A stretch of 64,000 nucleotides of DNA from Polyangiaceae bacterium (GTDB lineage Bacteria; Myxococcota_A; Polyangia; Polyangiales; Polyangiaceae). This document shows positions 18,355 through 27,591 of this stretch, piece after piece. The translations under genes and the position numbers were made by a program. Within the stretch, counting starts at the first letter, position 1. Every line of letters begins with the position of its first letter. Under the pieces are notes generated by a model. That model searched no databases and was not told the origin of the DNA. It saw nothing but the letters and a program-made list of their open reading frames with translations. The DNA lies in NCBI GenBank assembly GCA_041389725.1, contig JAWKRG010000010.1, positions 1 through 64,000 on the forward strand, in the 5' to 3' direction.

Positions 18355-20034
18355 TCAGCTCAGTAGCGCTGCATCCACGGCGGCAGGTGGCGCCAGTTCG
18401 TCTTTGACGAAGTGGCGCAGCAAGTGGGCGATGGCGGCGGGCTTCACCGCGTCGGCTGGGTTGTCGGCGAGCTCCTCCAACATTGCCACGCACTGCAACA
18501 GCACGGCGGCCTGGTCGACGAGCTGGCGGCCAAAGCGTTGGTCGCCCTTGCCGGCGGCAAGGCGCTCGAAGCCACCCGCCAGGGCATTCAGTCCCCGGCC
18601 CGTGCCTTCCACCAGCGGCTGGGCGGCGTCGGTCAGCGTCAGCTTCTTCATGCTTTCGCGCAGCTCGTTCATGAAGGCCAGGTGCGCACCATAGCGGGCG
18701 GCGTCACGCATGACCTGCTGCACCAGGACGTTGTGGGTTCCTTCCCAGCTCTCCAGCACCAGAGCGTCGCGGTAGAGCTGGACCAGAGGCGAGAACGTCT
18801 CGATCGTGCCGTTGCCGCCCAGTACTTCCACTGCCGTGCGGGCGGACTGCGTGTTGCGAATGGCCGTGAAGTACTTGTTCACGTTCACGCCGACGCGCCA
18901 CGCCAGCTTCTCTTCGTCCGTGCCCCCCGCGGTGGCCAGGCGGTCCGCCTGCGCGGTGAGTCGGAAGCTGCTTGCGGCCGCTCCGAGTGCTTCGGCGCGC
19001 ATCGCCGCCAATGCCTCCTGCACCAGCGGGAACTCCGCGATCGGCTTGCCGAAGGCGCGACGATGCTCCGCAAAGGTGCGCGCTTCGCGGTAGGCGGACA
19101 TCATGCCGCCGGCGCAGCACACTGCGTTGTAGATGCGCGAAGTATTGAGCACGATCTCCACGACGTTCTTGAAGCCGCGCTCCAGATCGCCAATCGGTTC
19201 GGCCCAGGCACCCTGGAAGTCCGTTTCTCCGGACGCCATGGCGCGTGTGCCGAGCTTCTGCTTCAGACGCCGGACGTAGAACTCGTTCGTCTGCCCTTCG
19301 ACTACGCGCGGCACGATGAACAGGCCCAGCCCCTTCGTCCCCGCGGGTGCGCCCTCGGGCCGGGCCGTCATCAAGAAGGCCTGTGCGTCGATCACGCTGC
19401 AGAACCATTTCTCGCCGTAGATGCGCCAGCGCTCGCCCTCTTTGCGCGCAACCACGGCATTGGAGCCCACGTCCGAACCGCCTTGGACCTCGGTCAGAAA
19501 CTGCGACGCGTGCAGGCGCTCGTCGTAGTCGCGGTTCAGCAGACGCGGCAGATAGGTCTGTTTCTGCTCTTCGGAGCCAACGCGCTGGATCAACTTGATC
19601 AACCCCGCGGTGCAGGCCAGTGGGCACTGGTGCCCGTACTCGCCCAACTGCGCGAACATGTAGAGTAGCGCCATCTGCACCACTTCTCGCCCCGGCGTGG
19701 CGTAGTCGGACAGCACGCCGGTTTCCCAGACCAGGCGCCCGGCCTCGTGATAGCCGGGGTGAAACACCACTTCTTCCTTGCGCACGCCCAAGCCGTCGTA
19801 GCGCTCCAGGCGCGGGAGATTCGCGTCGTGATTGTTCTCCACCGCCAACTGGCGCAAGCGCGTGGCGGTCATTGCCCCAGCGCGCTCGAGTCGACTGCGC
19901 TCCTCCGCGAAGCGCTCCTTGCCGAGTCGGGTCGACAGCAGACGACCCAGGTTCTCGTCCCAGGTGAAGTAGTTGTTGGGCTTGTGCTGCTCCCAATCGA
20001 GGAGGTCTTGGCGACCGCGCGCGATGTCGTTCAT
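18355..20034 (-). CDS. acyl-CoA dehydrogenase, AidB-like
   Basis: 559 residues from ATG 20034, which has GGAGG six bases upstream (GCGGAGGACGAAAATG). The flavoprotein blocks are present: FLTEVQGGSDVGSNAVV, GEKWFCSVIDAQAFLMTARP, EHRRAFGKPIAEFPLVQE and VEVLGGNGTIETF, plus WEGTHNVLVQQVMRD near the C-terminus as in the AidB/IVD group. The enzyme uses FAD and oxidises an acyl-CoA, or in AidB proteins protects DNA from alkylation. The substrate is open. It is divergent from the substrate-binding lipoprotein. Confidence 0.85.
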   Translation of the reverse strand: MNDIARGRQDLLDWEQHKPNNYFTWDENLGRLLSTRLGKERFAEERSRLERAGAMTATRLRQLAVENNHDANLPRLERYDGLGVRKEEVVFHPGYHEAGRLVWETGVLSDYATPGREVVQMALLYMFAQLGEYGHQCPLACTAGLIKLIQRVGSEEQKQTYLPRLLNRDYDERLHASQFLTEVQGGSDVGSNAVVARKEGERWRIYGEKWFCSVIDAQAFLMTARPEGAPAGTKGLGLFIVPRVVEGQTNEFYVRRLKQKLGTRAMASGETDFQGAWAEPIGDLERGFKNVVEIVLNTSRIYNAVCCAGGMMSAYREARTFAEHRRAFGKPIAEFPLVQEALAAMRAEALGAAASSFRLTAQADRLATAGGTDEEKLAWRVGVNVNKYFTAIRNTQSARTAVEVLGGNGTIETFSPLVQLYRDALVLESWEGTHNVLVQQVMRDAARYGAHLAFMNELRESMKKLTLTDAAQPLVEGTGRGLNALAGGFERLAAGKGDQRFGRQLVDQAAVLLQCVAMLEELADNPADAVKPAAIAHLLRHFVKDELAPPAAVDAALLS

Positions 20035-20193
20035 TTTCGTCCTCCGCGTTTCCCATAGCATCGGGCTCGGGGCGTCACCACTGGCCCGGTGGGCCCGAAG
20101 CGAATGGCGGTCTTTTGCCAGAAAGACCGACCTCTCGTCGGCCCGGGATTGGCACTTTCGAGCCCGGCGCGGTACGTTGTCGCCTTGGGTGCC

Positions 20194-21918
20194 GTGAGCC
20201 GTAATCCGAGGGGTCGTCGAGTCGTTCGTTTCGCGCTGTTGCTGTTGCCGGGCGCACTTTCGGTGATCAGCTGCAACGCCTTGGTCGACACCGACGTCGA
20301 GCAGTGTCAGACCACCGATGATTGCGTCGCCAAGGGGCCTGCGTTTGCCGGCTCCGTTTGCAGTCCGGACAAGATCTGCACCTTGGGGGGAGATTGCACC
20401 AGCAATCAGGAGTGCATCGACCGTTTCGAGGGGCAGCTCGCCATCTGTCGACAGCCAGATCGCGTATGCGTCACGTTGAAGAGCCAGGACTGCAAGCAAG
20501 TCTTCCCGGAGGACGCCGTCAGCGAAGAGGGTACGATCGTCCTTGGCTTCATGGGCGCGCTCGAAGGGGAGTTCATCGGCAACGGTCTGCCGATGTGGGA
20601 GGGCGTGCAGCTGGCGGTCAACCAGCTCGATACCTTCGCCAAGGGCTTGCCGTTGCCCGACGGCGTTTCCCGTCGACGGCTGGCGTTCGTGGCCTGCCAC
20701 GATCTCGACGACCCCGTGCGGGCTGCGTCCCACTTGGTTCAAACCCTGAAGGTGCCAGCCATCGTCGGACCTGGATTCAGCGGCGTGACCTTGGACGTGG
20801 CCAAGAAGGTCTCCATTCCGGGCGGCACACTGTTGATTTCTCCCTCGGCTACCAGCACCGCCATCACGGACCTCCAGGACAACGGCCTGGTCTGGCGCAC
20901 GGCGCCGTCGGACGCGCTGCAAGCGATTCCCCTGGCCCAGCTCGTGTCGGATGTGGAGGCCAACGTTCGCAAGGCGCGAGGGCTCGCGCAAACGGACTCC
21001 ATTCGAGTCTCCGTCGCGGTCAAGAGCGACGCCTACGGCTTGGGACTGGCGACGGCCGTGCTCGAGAAGGTCAAATTCAACGGGAAGTCCGCTCTGGACC
21101 CCGCCAACTCCACCTTCTTCTTGCGCCAGGACTACCCAGACCCTTCGGAGCAGCCCAGCTTCGACTTCGACAAAGGGGTCGTGCAACCAATCCTCACGTT
21201 CAAACCCGACATTCTGTTGGCGCTGGGCACGACCGAGACCGTGACTCGCGTGCTCGATCCCGTGGAGGCAGGGGCGAGTGGGAACAAGCCCGTCTACATC
21301 CTCGCCGACGGCGGCCGTGACGATGCGCTCTTGGCTCTGGTCGATGCGAACAATGCGCTGGCCCAGCGGATCGTGGGTACCCTGCCTGGACGGACGACTG
21401 GGCTCTTCGCGCAGTTCGAGTCGGAGTTCAAAGGCTTCCACCAGCAGAAAGCACCCGGCTCCTACGCCGACACCGCCTACGACGCAGCCTACTTGTTGGC
21501 CTACTCGGTGGTGGCGGTGAACGACGCGGTGATGACCGGCGCGAAGTTCAACGACGGCTTGAAGAAGATGGTCGGGGGAACCAAGGTGAGTGCAGGGACC
21601 ACCGGCATCAACCAGGCCCTCTCCTTGCTGCAGGAGAAGAAGAACATCGACTACGACGGCATCTCGGGGCCCTTGGACTTCGATGTCTCCACTGGCGAAG
21701 CTCCGGCAGACATCGTCGTGTGGTGCACCGGTCTCAACGCGAACTCCGTCGCGGAGTTCAAGACTTCCGGACAGTATTACGACGCCCTCCAGAACGCCGT
21801 CACCGGGACTCGTAGCACGTGCACGGGACTGGTCGGGAGCGGGGGCATCAGTGGCGCGAGCGGCACCGGTGGCACGAGCGGTACGGGCGGCGCTTCTGGC
21901 GGCACCGGCGGCGCGTAG
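20194..21918 (+). CDS. Leu/Ile/Val-binding-protein-like lipoprotein (type I periplasmic fold)
   Basis: 574 residues from GTG 20194, with a lipobox in ALSVISC. A 60-residue Cys-rich segment (11 Cys) precedes a type I periplasmic binding fold (IVLGFMGALEGEFIGNGLPM; VPAIVGPGFSGVTLDVAKKV; ILLALGTTETVTRVLDP) of about 400 residues. The C-terminus is a Gly/Ser/Thr tail of 27 residues. No ABC permease or ATPase gene is adjacent, so it is more likely a receptor or orphan binding protein than a transporter subunit. The 36 residues encoded upstream of this start are open but not conserved-looking. Confidence 0.8.
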   Translation: MSRNPRGRRVVRFALLLLPGALSVISCNALVDTDVEQCQTTDDCVAKGPAFAGSVCSPDKICTLGGDCTSNQECIDRFEGQLAICRQPDRVCVTLKSQDCKQVFPEDAVSEEGTIVLGFMGALEGEFIGNGLPMWEGVQLAVNQLDTFAKGLPLPDGVSRRRLAFVACHDLDDPVRAASHLVQTLKVPAIVGPGFSGVTLDVAKKVSIPGGTLLISPSATSTAITDLQDNGLVWRTAPSDALQAIPLAQLVSDVEANVRKARGLAQTDSIRVSVAVKSDAYGLGLATAVLEKVKFNGKSALDPANSTFFLRQDYPDPSEQPSFDFDKGVVQPILTFKPDILLALGTTETVTRVLDPVEAGASGNKPVYILADGGRDDALLALVDANNALAQRIVGTLPGRTTGLFAQFESEFKGFHQQKAPGSYADTAYDAAYLLAYSVVAVNDAVMTGAKFNDGLKKMVGGTKVSAGTTGINQALSLLQEKKNIDYDGISGPLDFDVSTGEAPADIVVWCTGLNANSVAEFKTSGQYYDALQNAVTGTRSTCTGLVGSGGISGASGTGGTSGTGGASGGTGGA

Positions 21919-21949
21919 CCTCGCTTCCTGCGGGGCACCTGGGCGCGCT

Positions 21950-21979
21950 CGACGGCCGCATCGGCCGCATCGGCCGTCG
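21950..21979. terminator. possible bidirectional terminator hairpin
   Basis: CGACGGCC at 21950 pairs with GGCCGTCG at 21972 (8-bp stem, 14-base loop) in the 78-bp gap between two convergent genes. The loop itself repeats CATCGGCCG. There is no U tract. Confidence 0.4.
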
Positions 21980-21996
21980 CATCAACGCCAGTGCCG

Positions 21997-22971
21997 CTAG
22001 AAGCGACCGCTGACGGCGACACTACCGAGGCCCACGTGCACATCCACCCTGCGGCTATGGGCGGTGTCGTGCTCGGGCTCGTCCGGCGAAATGAAGGTCT
22101 TGTAGGTGGCGTAGCCCCCGACGATCACGGTGCCGGCCAGCAGCACGTCGGTGACGATGGCGAGGGTGCGAGTCTTGTCCGCAGCGGTCTGTAGATCGTC
22201 GCCCTTGGACGGCGCGGCTTTCTTGTCGTCGAGATCGCTTTGGGAAGACAACGTGAGCACTCCTGCCACGGTCGTCCCCGCGGCCAAGGCGCCCGTCACA
22301 CCCCACCACAGCCAAGGCACGGGAGTGCCGGGTTCCTCAGTTTTGGGCGTGGAACTCTTGGGCGTCGACTTTGGCGTCGTGCTCGCCTTCGGTGGTTCGC
22401 TGGTGGAGCGAAGCTCGAGCAGCAGGTCCTTTTCGTCTCCACCGACGATCACCAACACCCGGGCCACGGGCGTGTAGCCCGCTTTCGAGGCGGCGATCTT
22501 TCGCTTGCCGGCGTTGACCAGCAGCGGCGCTTCCTGCGGCGACTTCCCGACGACTTCGTCGTCCACCAGAATGTCAGCACCCTCGACGTTGACGTTGACT
22601 TGAACGGTGCCGACCCGGGTCTGGAGCTTGTCGATCTCTTTCTCGACTTCCGTGCGACGCTTGGCATCGACCGCTTTGCCACCCTCGTCCAGGTACTTGC
22701 GGTACGCACCCAGCGCGCCAGCGAAGTCGTTCAGCTGCACGTAGACCAACCCCACGTTGTAGAGAATCTTGTAAGAGGGGGCGATGGCGTAGGCCTTCTC
22801 GAGCTCCACTAGCGCTGCGTCGAATGCGCCATCTTGATACAGCTCGACGCCTCGTTTGTAGTGCGGTCTAGCTTTCGCGACGTCCGCAGCCGTCGGCTCC
22901 GCAGCGGCAAGAGGGGCAGCCAAAACCCACGTCGCCAACAACGCGCACGCGCACGCAACTCGTTTCACCAT
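21997..22971 (-). CDS. TPR and PEGA-domain membrane protein
   Basis: 324 residues: a signal peptide (CACALLATWVLAAPLAAAE), TPR-like repeats (GVELYQDGAFDAALVELEKA; VGLVYVQLNDFAGALGAYRK) to about residue 110, then a PEGA domain (VNVEGADILVDDEVVG...), a Pro/Thr/Lys linker, and two C-terminal membrane helices. It starts within the last codons of the kinase gene (ATGGTGA overlap). Both proteins carry a PEGA domain, so they probably act together at the envelope. Confidence 0.75.
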   Translation of the reverse strand: MVKRVACACALLATWVLAAPLAAAEPTAADVAKARPHYKRGVELYQDGAFDAALVELEKAYAIAPSYKILYNVGLVYVQLNDFAGALGAYRKYLDEGGKAVDAKRRTEVEKEIDKLQTRVGTVQVNVNVEGADILVDDEVVGKSPQEAPLLVNAGKRKIAASKAGYTPVARVLVIVGGDEKDLLLELRSTSEPPKASTTPKSTPKSSTPKTEEPGTPVPWLWWGVTGALAAGTTVAGVLTLSSQSDLDDKKAAPSKGDDLQTAADKTRTLAIVTDVLLAGTVIVGGYATYKTFISPDEPEHDTAHSRRVDVHVGLGSVAVSGRF

Positions 22972-24668
22972 GGGTCCGTCGTGTCGAGAGGCTTGCCGCC
23001 CCCGGGCTTGGGTGCGGGTTCGGGATCGGGTTTCGGTTCTGGCCGCGGCGCGGGCGCAGGCGCAGGCGCTTGAAAGACGACTTTGCCCTTGGATTTCTTG
23101 AGATGGATCTCGATGCGCTGCGTGACGTCGAAGGTCAACGTGCGCGTCTCGGACTCGTAGCCGTCAGCGGAGATCACCAGTTCATGGGCTTTACCATCCG
23201 CGGCAACCTCGGATTTCCAAGGGTTGCCGGCCAGGGAGTGGCCGTCCAAGGACATCCGCGCGCTTTCGGGAGTGACGTTGACTGTGATCTGGATCTGCTT
23301 GTCCATGGGTGCCGCCGCGGGGGCTGGCGCTTCGTTCGTCGGCGTCGTTTCGTGGCTCGCCGTCTCGACCGACACGACCGTCGGCTGCGATGCCCTGGCG
23401 CGCAGGGTCAGCACGATCACGATTCCGAGCAAGAAGACCACGCTTGCAGCCAGCGCTCCGACCAGTGCGGCGAGGGTGCCGCGGGAGCGCTTGGCCCTGT
23501 GAGGTGGTCCGCTCACCTCCACGGAAGGAATGGTCAGGCTGCGGCCGGGACCGGCGCTGCTGGCGAGCAGTCCAGAGCGCGATGGGCTGGAATCTTGAGC
23601 CGGCGCGCGGGGGTGATCCAGCGCTGGGGGAGCGCTGCTGGAACTGCCGCTGAGCTGGTCTTGGATGACCTTCTGCAGGTTTGCGCGCTCTTGTTCGAAA
23701 AGACCCGAGACCCACTTGCCGATGGCGTCTGGTCGAATACGCGCGGTCTGACTGAAGAGATACATCTCCAGATCGCGCTTGAAGTCCGCGGCCGTCGCGT
23801 AGCGACCCTCCGCGTCCATGCTCAGGGCACGATCGAGGATCTGCAGCAGTTCGGCGTCGAGCCCCGGCTTTGCATCCGCGGCGCGGGGGATCTGCCCCTG
23901 ACTCAGGGCCTGCATGATCTGCAGGTCGGAGAGGTCGTTCCACATACGCTGGCCGGTGACCGCTTCCCACAACATGATGCCCACGGCGAAGAGATCCGCC
24001 CGTCGGTCCACGCGCGTGGAGAGCACCTGTTCCGGTGCCATGTAGCTGACCTTGCCCTTGAGCACGCCGTGGCGCGTCTCGATCGACGAGCTCATCGTCT
24101 TGGCGATGCCGAAATCGCACAGCTTGACCTGCCCTGCGTAGGTCACGAATACGTTGTGGGGCGTGACGTCGCGATGCACCACGGCCAAGGGCGAGCCGTC
24201 GTAGTTGGTGACGGTGTGCGCGTACTCGAGGGCGCTCAGCACTTCGCATAGGATGTGCAGGTGCCATTGGAGCGGTGGCCCGTCCCCGCCTTTGCGCGAG
24301 CGGCGCACGATGCGGTGCAAGGGCTGCCCGTCCAGGTACTCCATGGCGATGAAGTGGTTGTCGCCTTCGATCTGGACTTCGTTCGTCTGGACGATGTTTG
24401 GGTGGTTGAGTCGCGCCGCCAGTCGCCCCTCTTCCAGGAACATCGTGCGATGCTCGGGCTCCTCCAAGAGCTCCGGCTTCATCACCTTGATCACCTGCAG
24501 CTTGTTGAAGCCTCCAGGCCCAGCGACCACCGCCAGGTACACTTCCGCCATCCCACCTTGGCCCAGGCGGGCGAGCAGCCGGTATTTTCCCAGCGTTTTT
24601 CCGGTGTTGCTCGGGTTCGAGGGGACCTCGCCGAAGGTGCTGCGGCTGGGACCGAAGTCCGTCGCCAC
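22965..24668 (-). CDS. transmembrane Ser/Thr kinase with PEGA domain
   Basis: 567 residues from GTG 24668. The frame continues to a TTG at 24704, so the true start is uncertain. The eukaryote-like kinase domain covers residues 27-300 with all key motifs: Lys61 (LQVIKVM), HRD at 165-167, DFG at 185-187, APE at 211-213. A Ser/Pro linker follows, then one membrane helix near residue 410-435 and a periplasmic PEGA domain (NVTPESARMSLDGHSLAG). It overlaps the TPR-PEGA gene by 7 bp. Confidence 0.85.
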   Translation of the reverse strand: MATDFGPSRSTFGEVPSNPSNTGKTLGKYRLLARLGQGGMAEVYLAVVAGPGGFNKLQVIKVMKPELLEEPEHRTMFLEEGRLAARLNHPNIVQTNEVQIEGDNHFIAMEYLDGQPLHRIVRRSRKGGDGPPLQWHLHILCEVLSALEYAHTVTNYDGSPLAVVHRDVTPHNVFVTYAGQVKLCDFGIAKTMSSSIETRHGVLKGKVSYMAPEQVLSTRVDRRADLFAVGIMLWEAVTGQRMWNDLSDLQIMQALSQGQIPRAADAKPGLDAELLQILDRALSMDAEGRYATAADFKRDLEMYLFSQTARIRPDAIGKWVSGLFEQERANLQKVIQDQLSGSSSSAPPALDHPRAPAQDSSPSRSGLLASSAGPGRSLTIPSVEVSGPPHRAKRSRGTLAALVGALAASVVFLLGIVIVLTLRARASQPTVVSVETASHETTPTNEAPAPAAAPMDKQIQITVNVTPESARMSLDGHSLAGNPWKSEVAADGKAHELVISADGYESETRTLTFDVTQRIEIHLKKSKGKVVFQAPAPAPAPRPEPKPDPEPAPKPGGGKPLDTTDPW

Positions 24669-24749
24669 GACTACAGAGTAGCGTGTCCCAGAAATCCCGC
24701 GCAAGCGAGGGGCGCAATTAGGCTCGCAGCGCCCTAGGTGCGCGAGATT

Positions 24750-26177
24750 TCAGGCACCATTCTCGCTGCTGGTGTGCAACAGCGGGGGGGGTGACGGGGG
24801 CGGCTCCTCGGGACCGACCGCCCAACCTCGCGCCATCTCGTCCGGATAGGCCTCCATGCCCATCTCGGCCAGGTCCAGGCCAAGGTGCTCGTCTTCCTCA
24901 CTGACGCGCAGGCCGATGGTTCGGCGCAGTACGAACCAGACCAGGGTCGACGCGGCGAGAGTGAATGCGGCCACCGCCAACACGCCCCAGAGCTGGGCCA
25001 GCAGCTGAGCTGCGCCTCCACCGAGCAGAAGGCCTCCGCTCTTGAGCTCCACGCCGCCGATGGCCTTGGCTGTCGCCGGGTCTGCAAACAGACCGACGGC
25101 CAGAGTTCCGAAGACACCACAAAGCAAATGCACACTGGTAGCGCCTACGGGATCGTCCACTCGATGATGGTCGAACCACATCACGCCCTCGACCACGAGC
25201 ACGCCAGCAATGACGCCGATGGCAATGGCGGACGGTCCTGTCACGTAGGCGCAGGGGGCGGTGATGGCGACCAGACCCGCCAGGGCTCCGTTGAGCGTCA
25301 GCCCGATGTCGGGTTTGCCGGCTCGCCACCACGTGTGCAAGGTGGCCACGATCGCGCCCGCCGCTCCCGCCAGGTTGGTGACGAGCACGATGTGGCCGAT
25401 CGCGTCGGGATTCGCAGCCAGGGTCGAACCGGGGTTGAAGCCGAACCAGCCGAGCCACAGGATGAACGTGCCCAAGGCCGCGCTGGTCATGTTGTGCCCC
25501 GGAATCGGCTTGAGCGTGCCGTCCTTGGCGTACTTGCCGCGCCGTGGTCCCAACATCAACACGCCGACGAGGGCGGCCCAACCGCCAACCGAATGCACCA
25601 CCGTGGAGCCGGCGAAATCCAGGAATCCGAGCTCTGCCAGGAAGCCTCCGCCCCAAATCCAGTGCCCCGCGATGGGGTAGACGAAGGCGCCCATCAGGAG
25701 CGCGAACACGATGAACGCGGAGTAGTGGATACGCTCGGCGACCGCGCCCGACACGATTGTCGCTGCCGTTGCGGCGAACACCATCTGGAAGAAGAATTTC
25801 ACCGTCACCGGGATGCTCGCCCAGGACAGCGACTCGAACAGGCTCGGGTCCGTAGGAGCAAAGAAGCCCGTCGTGCCGAGGACGGCGTTGCCATTGCCGA
25901 ACATGAACGCGAAGCCGCAGACGTAGAAGACCAAGGACGTCGCGGCGACGACCATGAAGTTCTTCGCGAGCACGTTCACGACGTTCTTTCTGCGCACCAA
26001 ACCGCTCTCGAGTAGGGCGAATCCAGCGTGCATGAAGAACACCAAAAACGCGCACAGCAGGACCCACACGGTGTCGACGGTGGTTTGGGTGGCCGACGGC
26101 ACCGTTTCGGCTGCTGAGGCCGCGGTTGGGGCGACCAGTAGGGTGAGTGCCGCAGCAAAGCGTGACAGTCTCTTCAT
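24750..26177 (-). CDS. amt: ammonium channel/transporter
   Basis: 475 residues from ATG 26177, which has AAGGAG nine bases upstream. After a signal peptide, Amt-family blocks are present: ALLESGLVRRKNVVNVLAKN, AGSTVVHSVGGWAALVGVLM, HNMTSAALGTFILWLGWFGF, and the C-terminal LRVSEEDEHLGLDLAEMGMEAY, in the cytosolic region that PII proteins contact. It imports ammonium across the inner membrane. The PII gene is 20 kb away rather than adjacent. The Pro/Ser-rich last 25 residues are an extension. Confidence 0.9.
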   Translation of the reverse strand: MKRLSRFAAALTLLVAPTAASAAETVPSATQTTVDTVWVLLCAFLVFFMHAGFALLESGLVRRKNVVNVLAKNFMVVAATSLVFYVCGFAFMFGNGNAVLGTTGFFAPTDPSLFESLSWASIPVTVKFFFQMVFAATAATIVSGAVAERIHYSAFIVFALLMGAFVYPIAGHWIWGGGFLAELGFLDFAGSTVVHSVGGWAALVGVLMLGPRRGKYAKDGTLKPIPGHNMTSAALGTFILWLGWFGFNPGSTLAANPDAIGHIVLVTNLAGAAGAIVATLHTWWRAGKPDIGLTLNGALAGLVAITAPCAYVTGPSAIAIGVIAGVLVVEGVMWFDHHRVDDPVGATSVHLLCGVFGTLAVGLFADPATAKAIGGVELKSGGLLLGGGAAQLLAQLWGVLAVAAFTLAASTLVWFVLRRTIGLRVSEEDEHLGLDLAEMGMEAYPDEMARGWAVGPEEPPPSPPPLLHTSSENGA

Positions 26178-26306
26178 TCGCACGAGCTCCTTGGCGGCAA
26201 AGCTCGCAGGCGATTGTTTCGCGCAGGTATCCGTCGTCTTTCCGGACCACGCGCTGCGTCACGGAGGTGCGATACGCGCCTACACCCCGTCAGGCCAGCG
26301 CTGTCA

Positions 26307-27524
26307 TCAGTTGCAGCTCACGACCTGCACGGAGTAGCTGATTGCCTGGCTGATCCCGGTGACGGAGACGTCGTAGGTCTTGCCGGCCGTGCTCGTCCAG
26401 CCCTGGGGCCGGATGGCGATGGCGTACTTGCTTCCGTAGCCGCCCTGCAGCTGCGCAACCGTCGTGGTCAGCTTGGTGCCGCCGCTCGAGACGGACACCT
26501 GCGCGGTGGCCAAGTTGATGCTGTCGCTCTGAATCGTCCAGCCGGTGGAATCGACTGAAGCATAGGCGGCGGTGAACAGCTCGGCGGGGACCGGGCCTGG
26601 CGGTGGGAATGCGGTCCAGGCCTTGTTGCCCGAGCCGCTGCCGCCAATGACGTGCATGCAAGAGTAGCCGCTGGTGCTGCCAAGGCCGATGGGGCCGAGC
26701 GCATTGTTGAGGATCCAGCGGCGGTGTCCCATGGTCGTCGCGTTGCCCGGGTCGGCCATGTACAGATCCACGGCCTTCACTCCGGCGGTGGACGCGATGT
26801 TGCTCTTTCCAGCCGCTGCCGCCCCTGTCGCGTTGTAACAAGTCCAGGTCGTGGGGGGCGTGTGCGAGAGCTTGCCATTGGCGTGCATCAGCAGCGCACA
26901 CGCTTGCGCACCAGTATTCTTGGTCGCGTTCGTGGTCACTGCCGGCAACCCCTCCAGCCAGCGATAGAGGTTCACGAGCCGCAGCGCATTGGCTCGACCG
27001 CTAGCGCTGATGTCGCCGGGCGTGCAGCTACTCACGCTGCCGCTCCAGCTTCCTTCGGAGAGATCTTGACGATCGGCTTTCCAGCGAGCGCAAATCTGTG
27101 CGGCATTCGTGGCGCCGCCGCCGCCAGTGCCGGGGGTGCCACCGGATGCAACCGCGCCGCCGCTGCCGGGGGTGCCACCGGATGCAACCGCGCCGCCGCT
27201 GCCGGGGCTGCCGCCGGATGCAACCGTGCCGCCGCTGCCGGGACTGCCGCCGGATGCACTGGTGCCGCCGCTCGCGGGCGCACCGGCCGTGCCGCCCAGT
27301 CCGACCGCGCCGGCCATGCCGGACGCACCCGCGCCAGCGGCGTAGCCAGCGGAGCCACCGACCGCGCTGCCTGCGGATCCGCCAAATGCGCCGAACGCAC
27401 CGTTGCCCCCTGACGAGGCGGCACCTGCGCCGGCATCACCAAAGCTCAACTCGTCGTAGCCGAGCACGTTGCTGCAGCCCAAGCCGGCCAACGCGACTGC
27501 GGGCAACCACGCTCGTGTCGACAT
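26307..27524 (-). CDS. lipoprotein with CAP (SCP-like) domain
   Basis: 405 residues from ATG 27524, with a lipobox (VALAGLGC). A Gly/Ser/Ala linker of about 120 residues includes four copies of a 12-residue unit. The CAP-like domain follows (RANALRLVNLYRWLEGLPAV, ALLMHANGKLSHTPP, GNATTMGHRRWILNNALGPIG). It keeps the two His positions (HANGKLSH, GHRRW) typical of secreted CAP proteins. The last 100 residues look like a separate beta domain. Function in bacteria is mostly unknown. Confidence 0.75.
   Translation of the reverse strand: MSTRAWLPAVALAGLGCSNVLGYDELSFGDAGAGAASSGGNGAFGAFGGSAGSAVGGSAGYAAGAGASGMAGAVGLGGTAGAPASGGTSASGGSPGSGGTVASGGSPGSGGAVASGGTPGSGGAVASGGTPGTGGGGATNAAQICARWKADRQDLSEGSWSGSVSSCTPGDISASGRANALRLVNLYRWLEGLPAVTTNATKNTGAQACALLMHANGKLSHTPPTTWTCYNATGAAAAGKSNIASTAGVKAVDLYMADPGNATTMGHRRWILNNALGPIGLGSTSGYSCMHVIGGSGSGNKAWTAFPPPGPVPAELFTAAYASVDSTGWTIQSDSINLATAQVSVSSGGTKLTTTVAQLQGGYGSKYAIAIRPQGWTSTAGKTYDVSVTGISQAISYSVQVVSCN
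27121..27264 (-). repeat. 36-bp tandem repeat, four copies, in the CAP lipoprotein linker
   Basis: Four in-frame 36-bp units (27121, 27157, 27193, 27229), each carrying GGATGCA and CCGCCGCTGCCGG, encode ASGG(T/S)PGSGG(A/T)V. Repeats like this usually vary in copy number between strains. Confidence 0.85.
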
Positions 27525-27591
27525 TGAGCCAACGATAGCACGGTCAGCCCTGACCAAGCGCCGCGTGAAGGGAAGTCGCAGCGCTTCGCAG

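Noticed and set aside
20035..21441. N-terminal extension of the acyl-CoA dehydrogenase
   Set aside because: It runs antisense to the binding-protein lipoprotein; the ATG at 20034 has a strong ribosome binding site.
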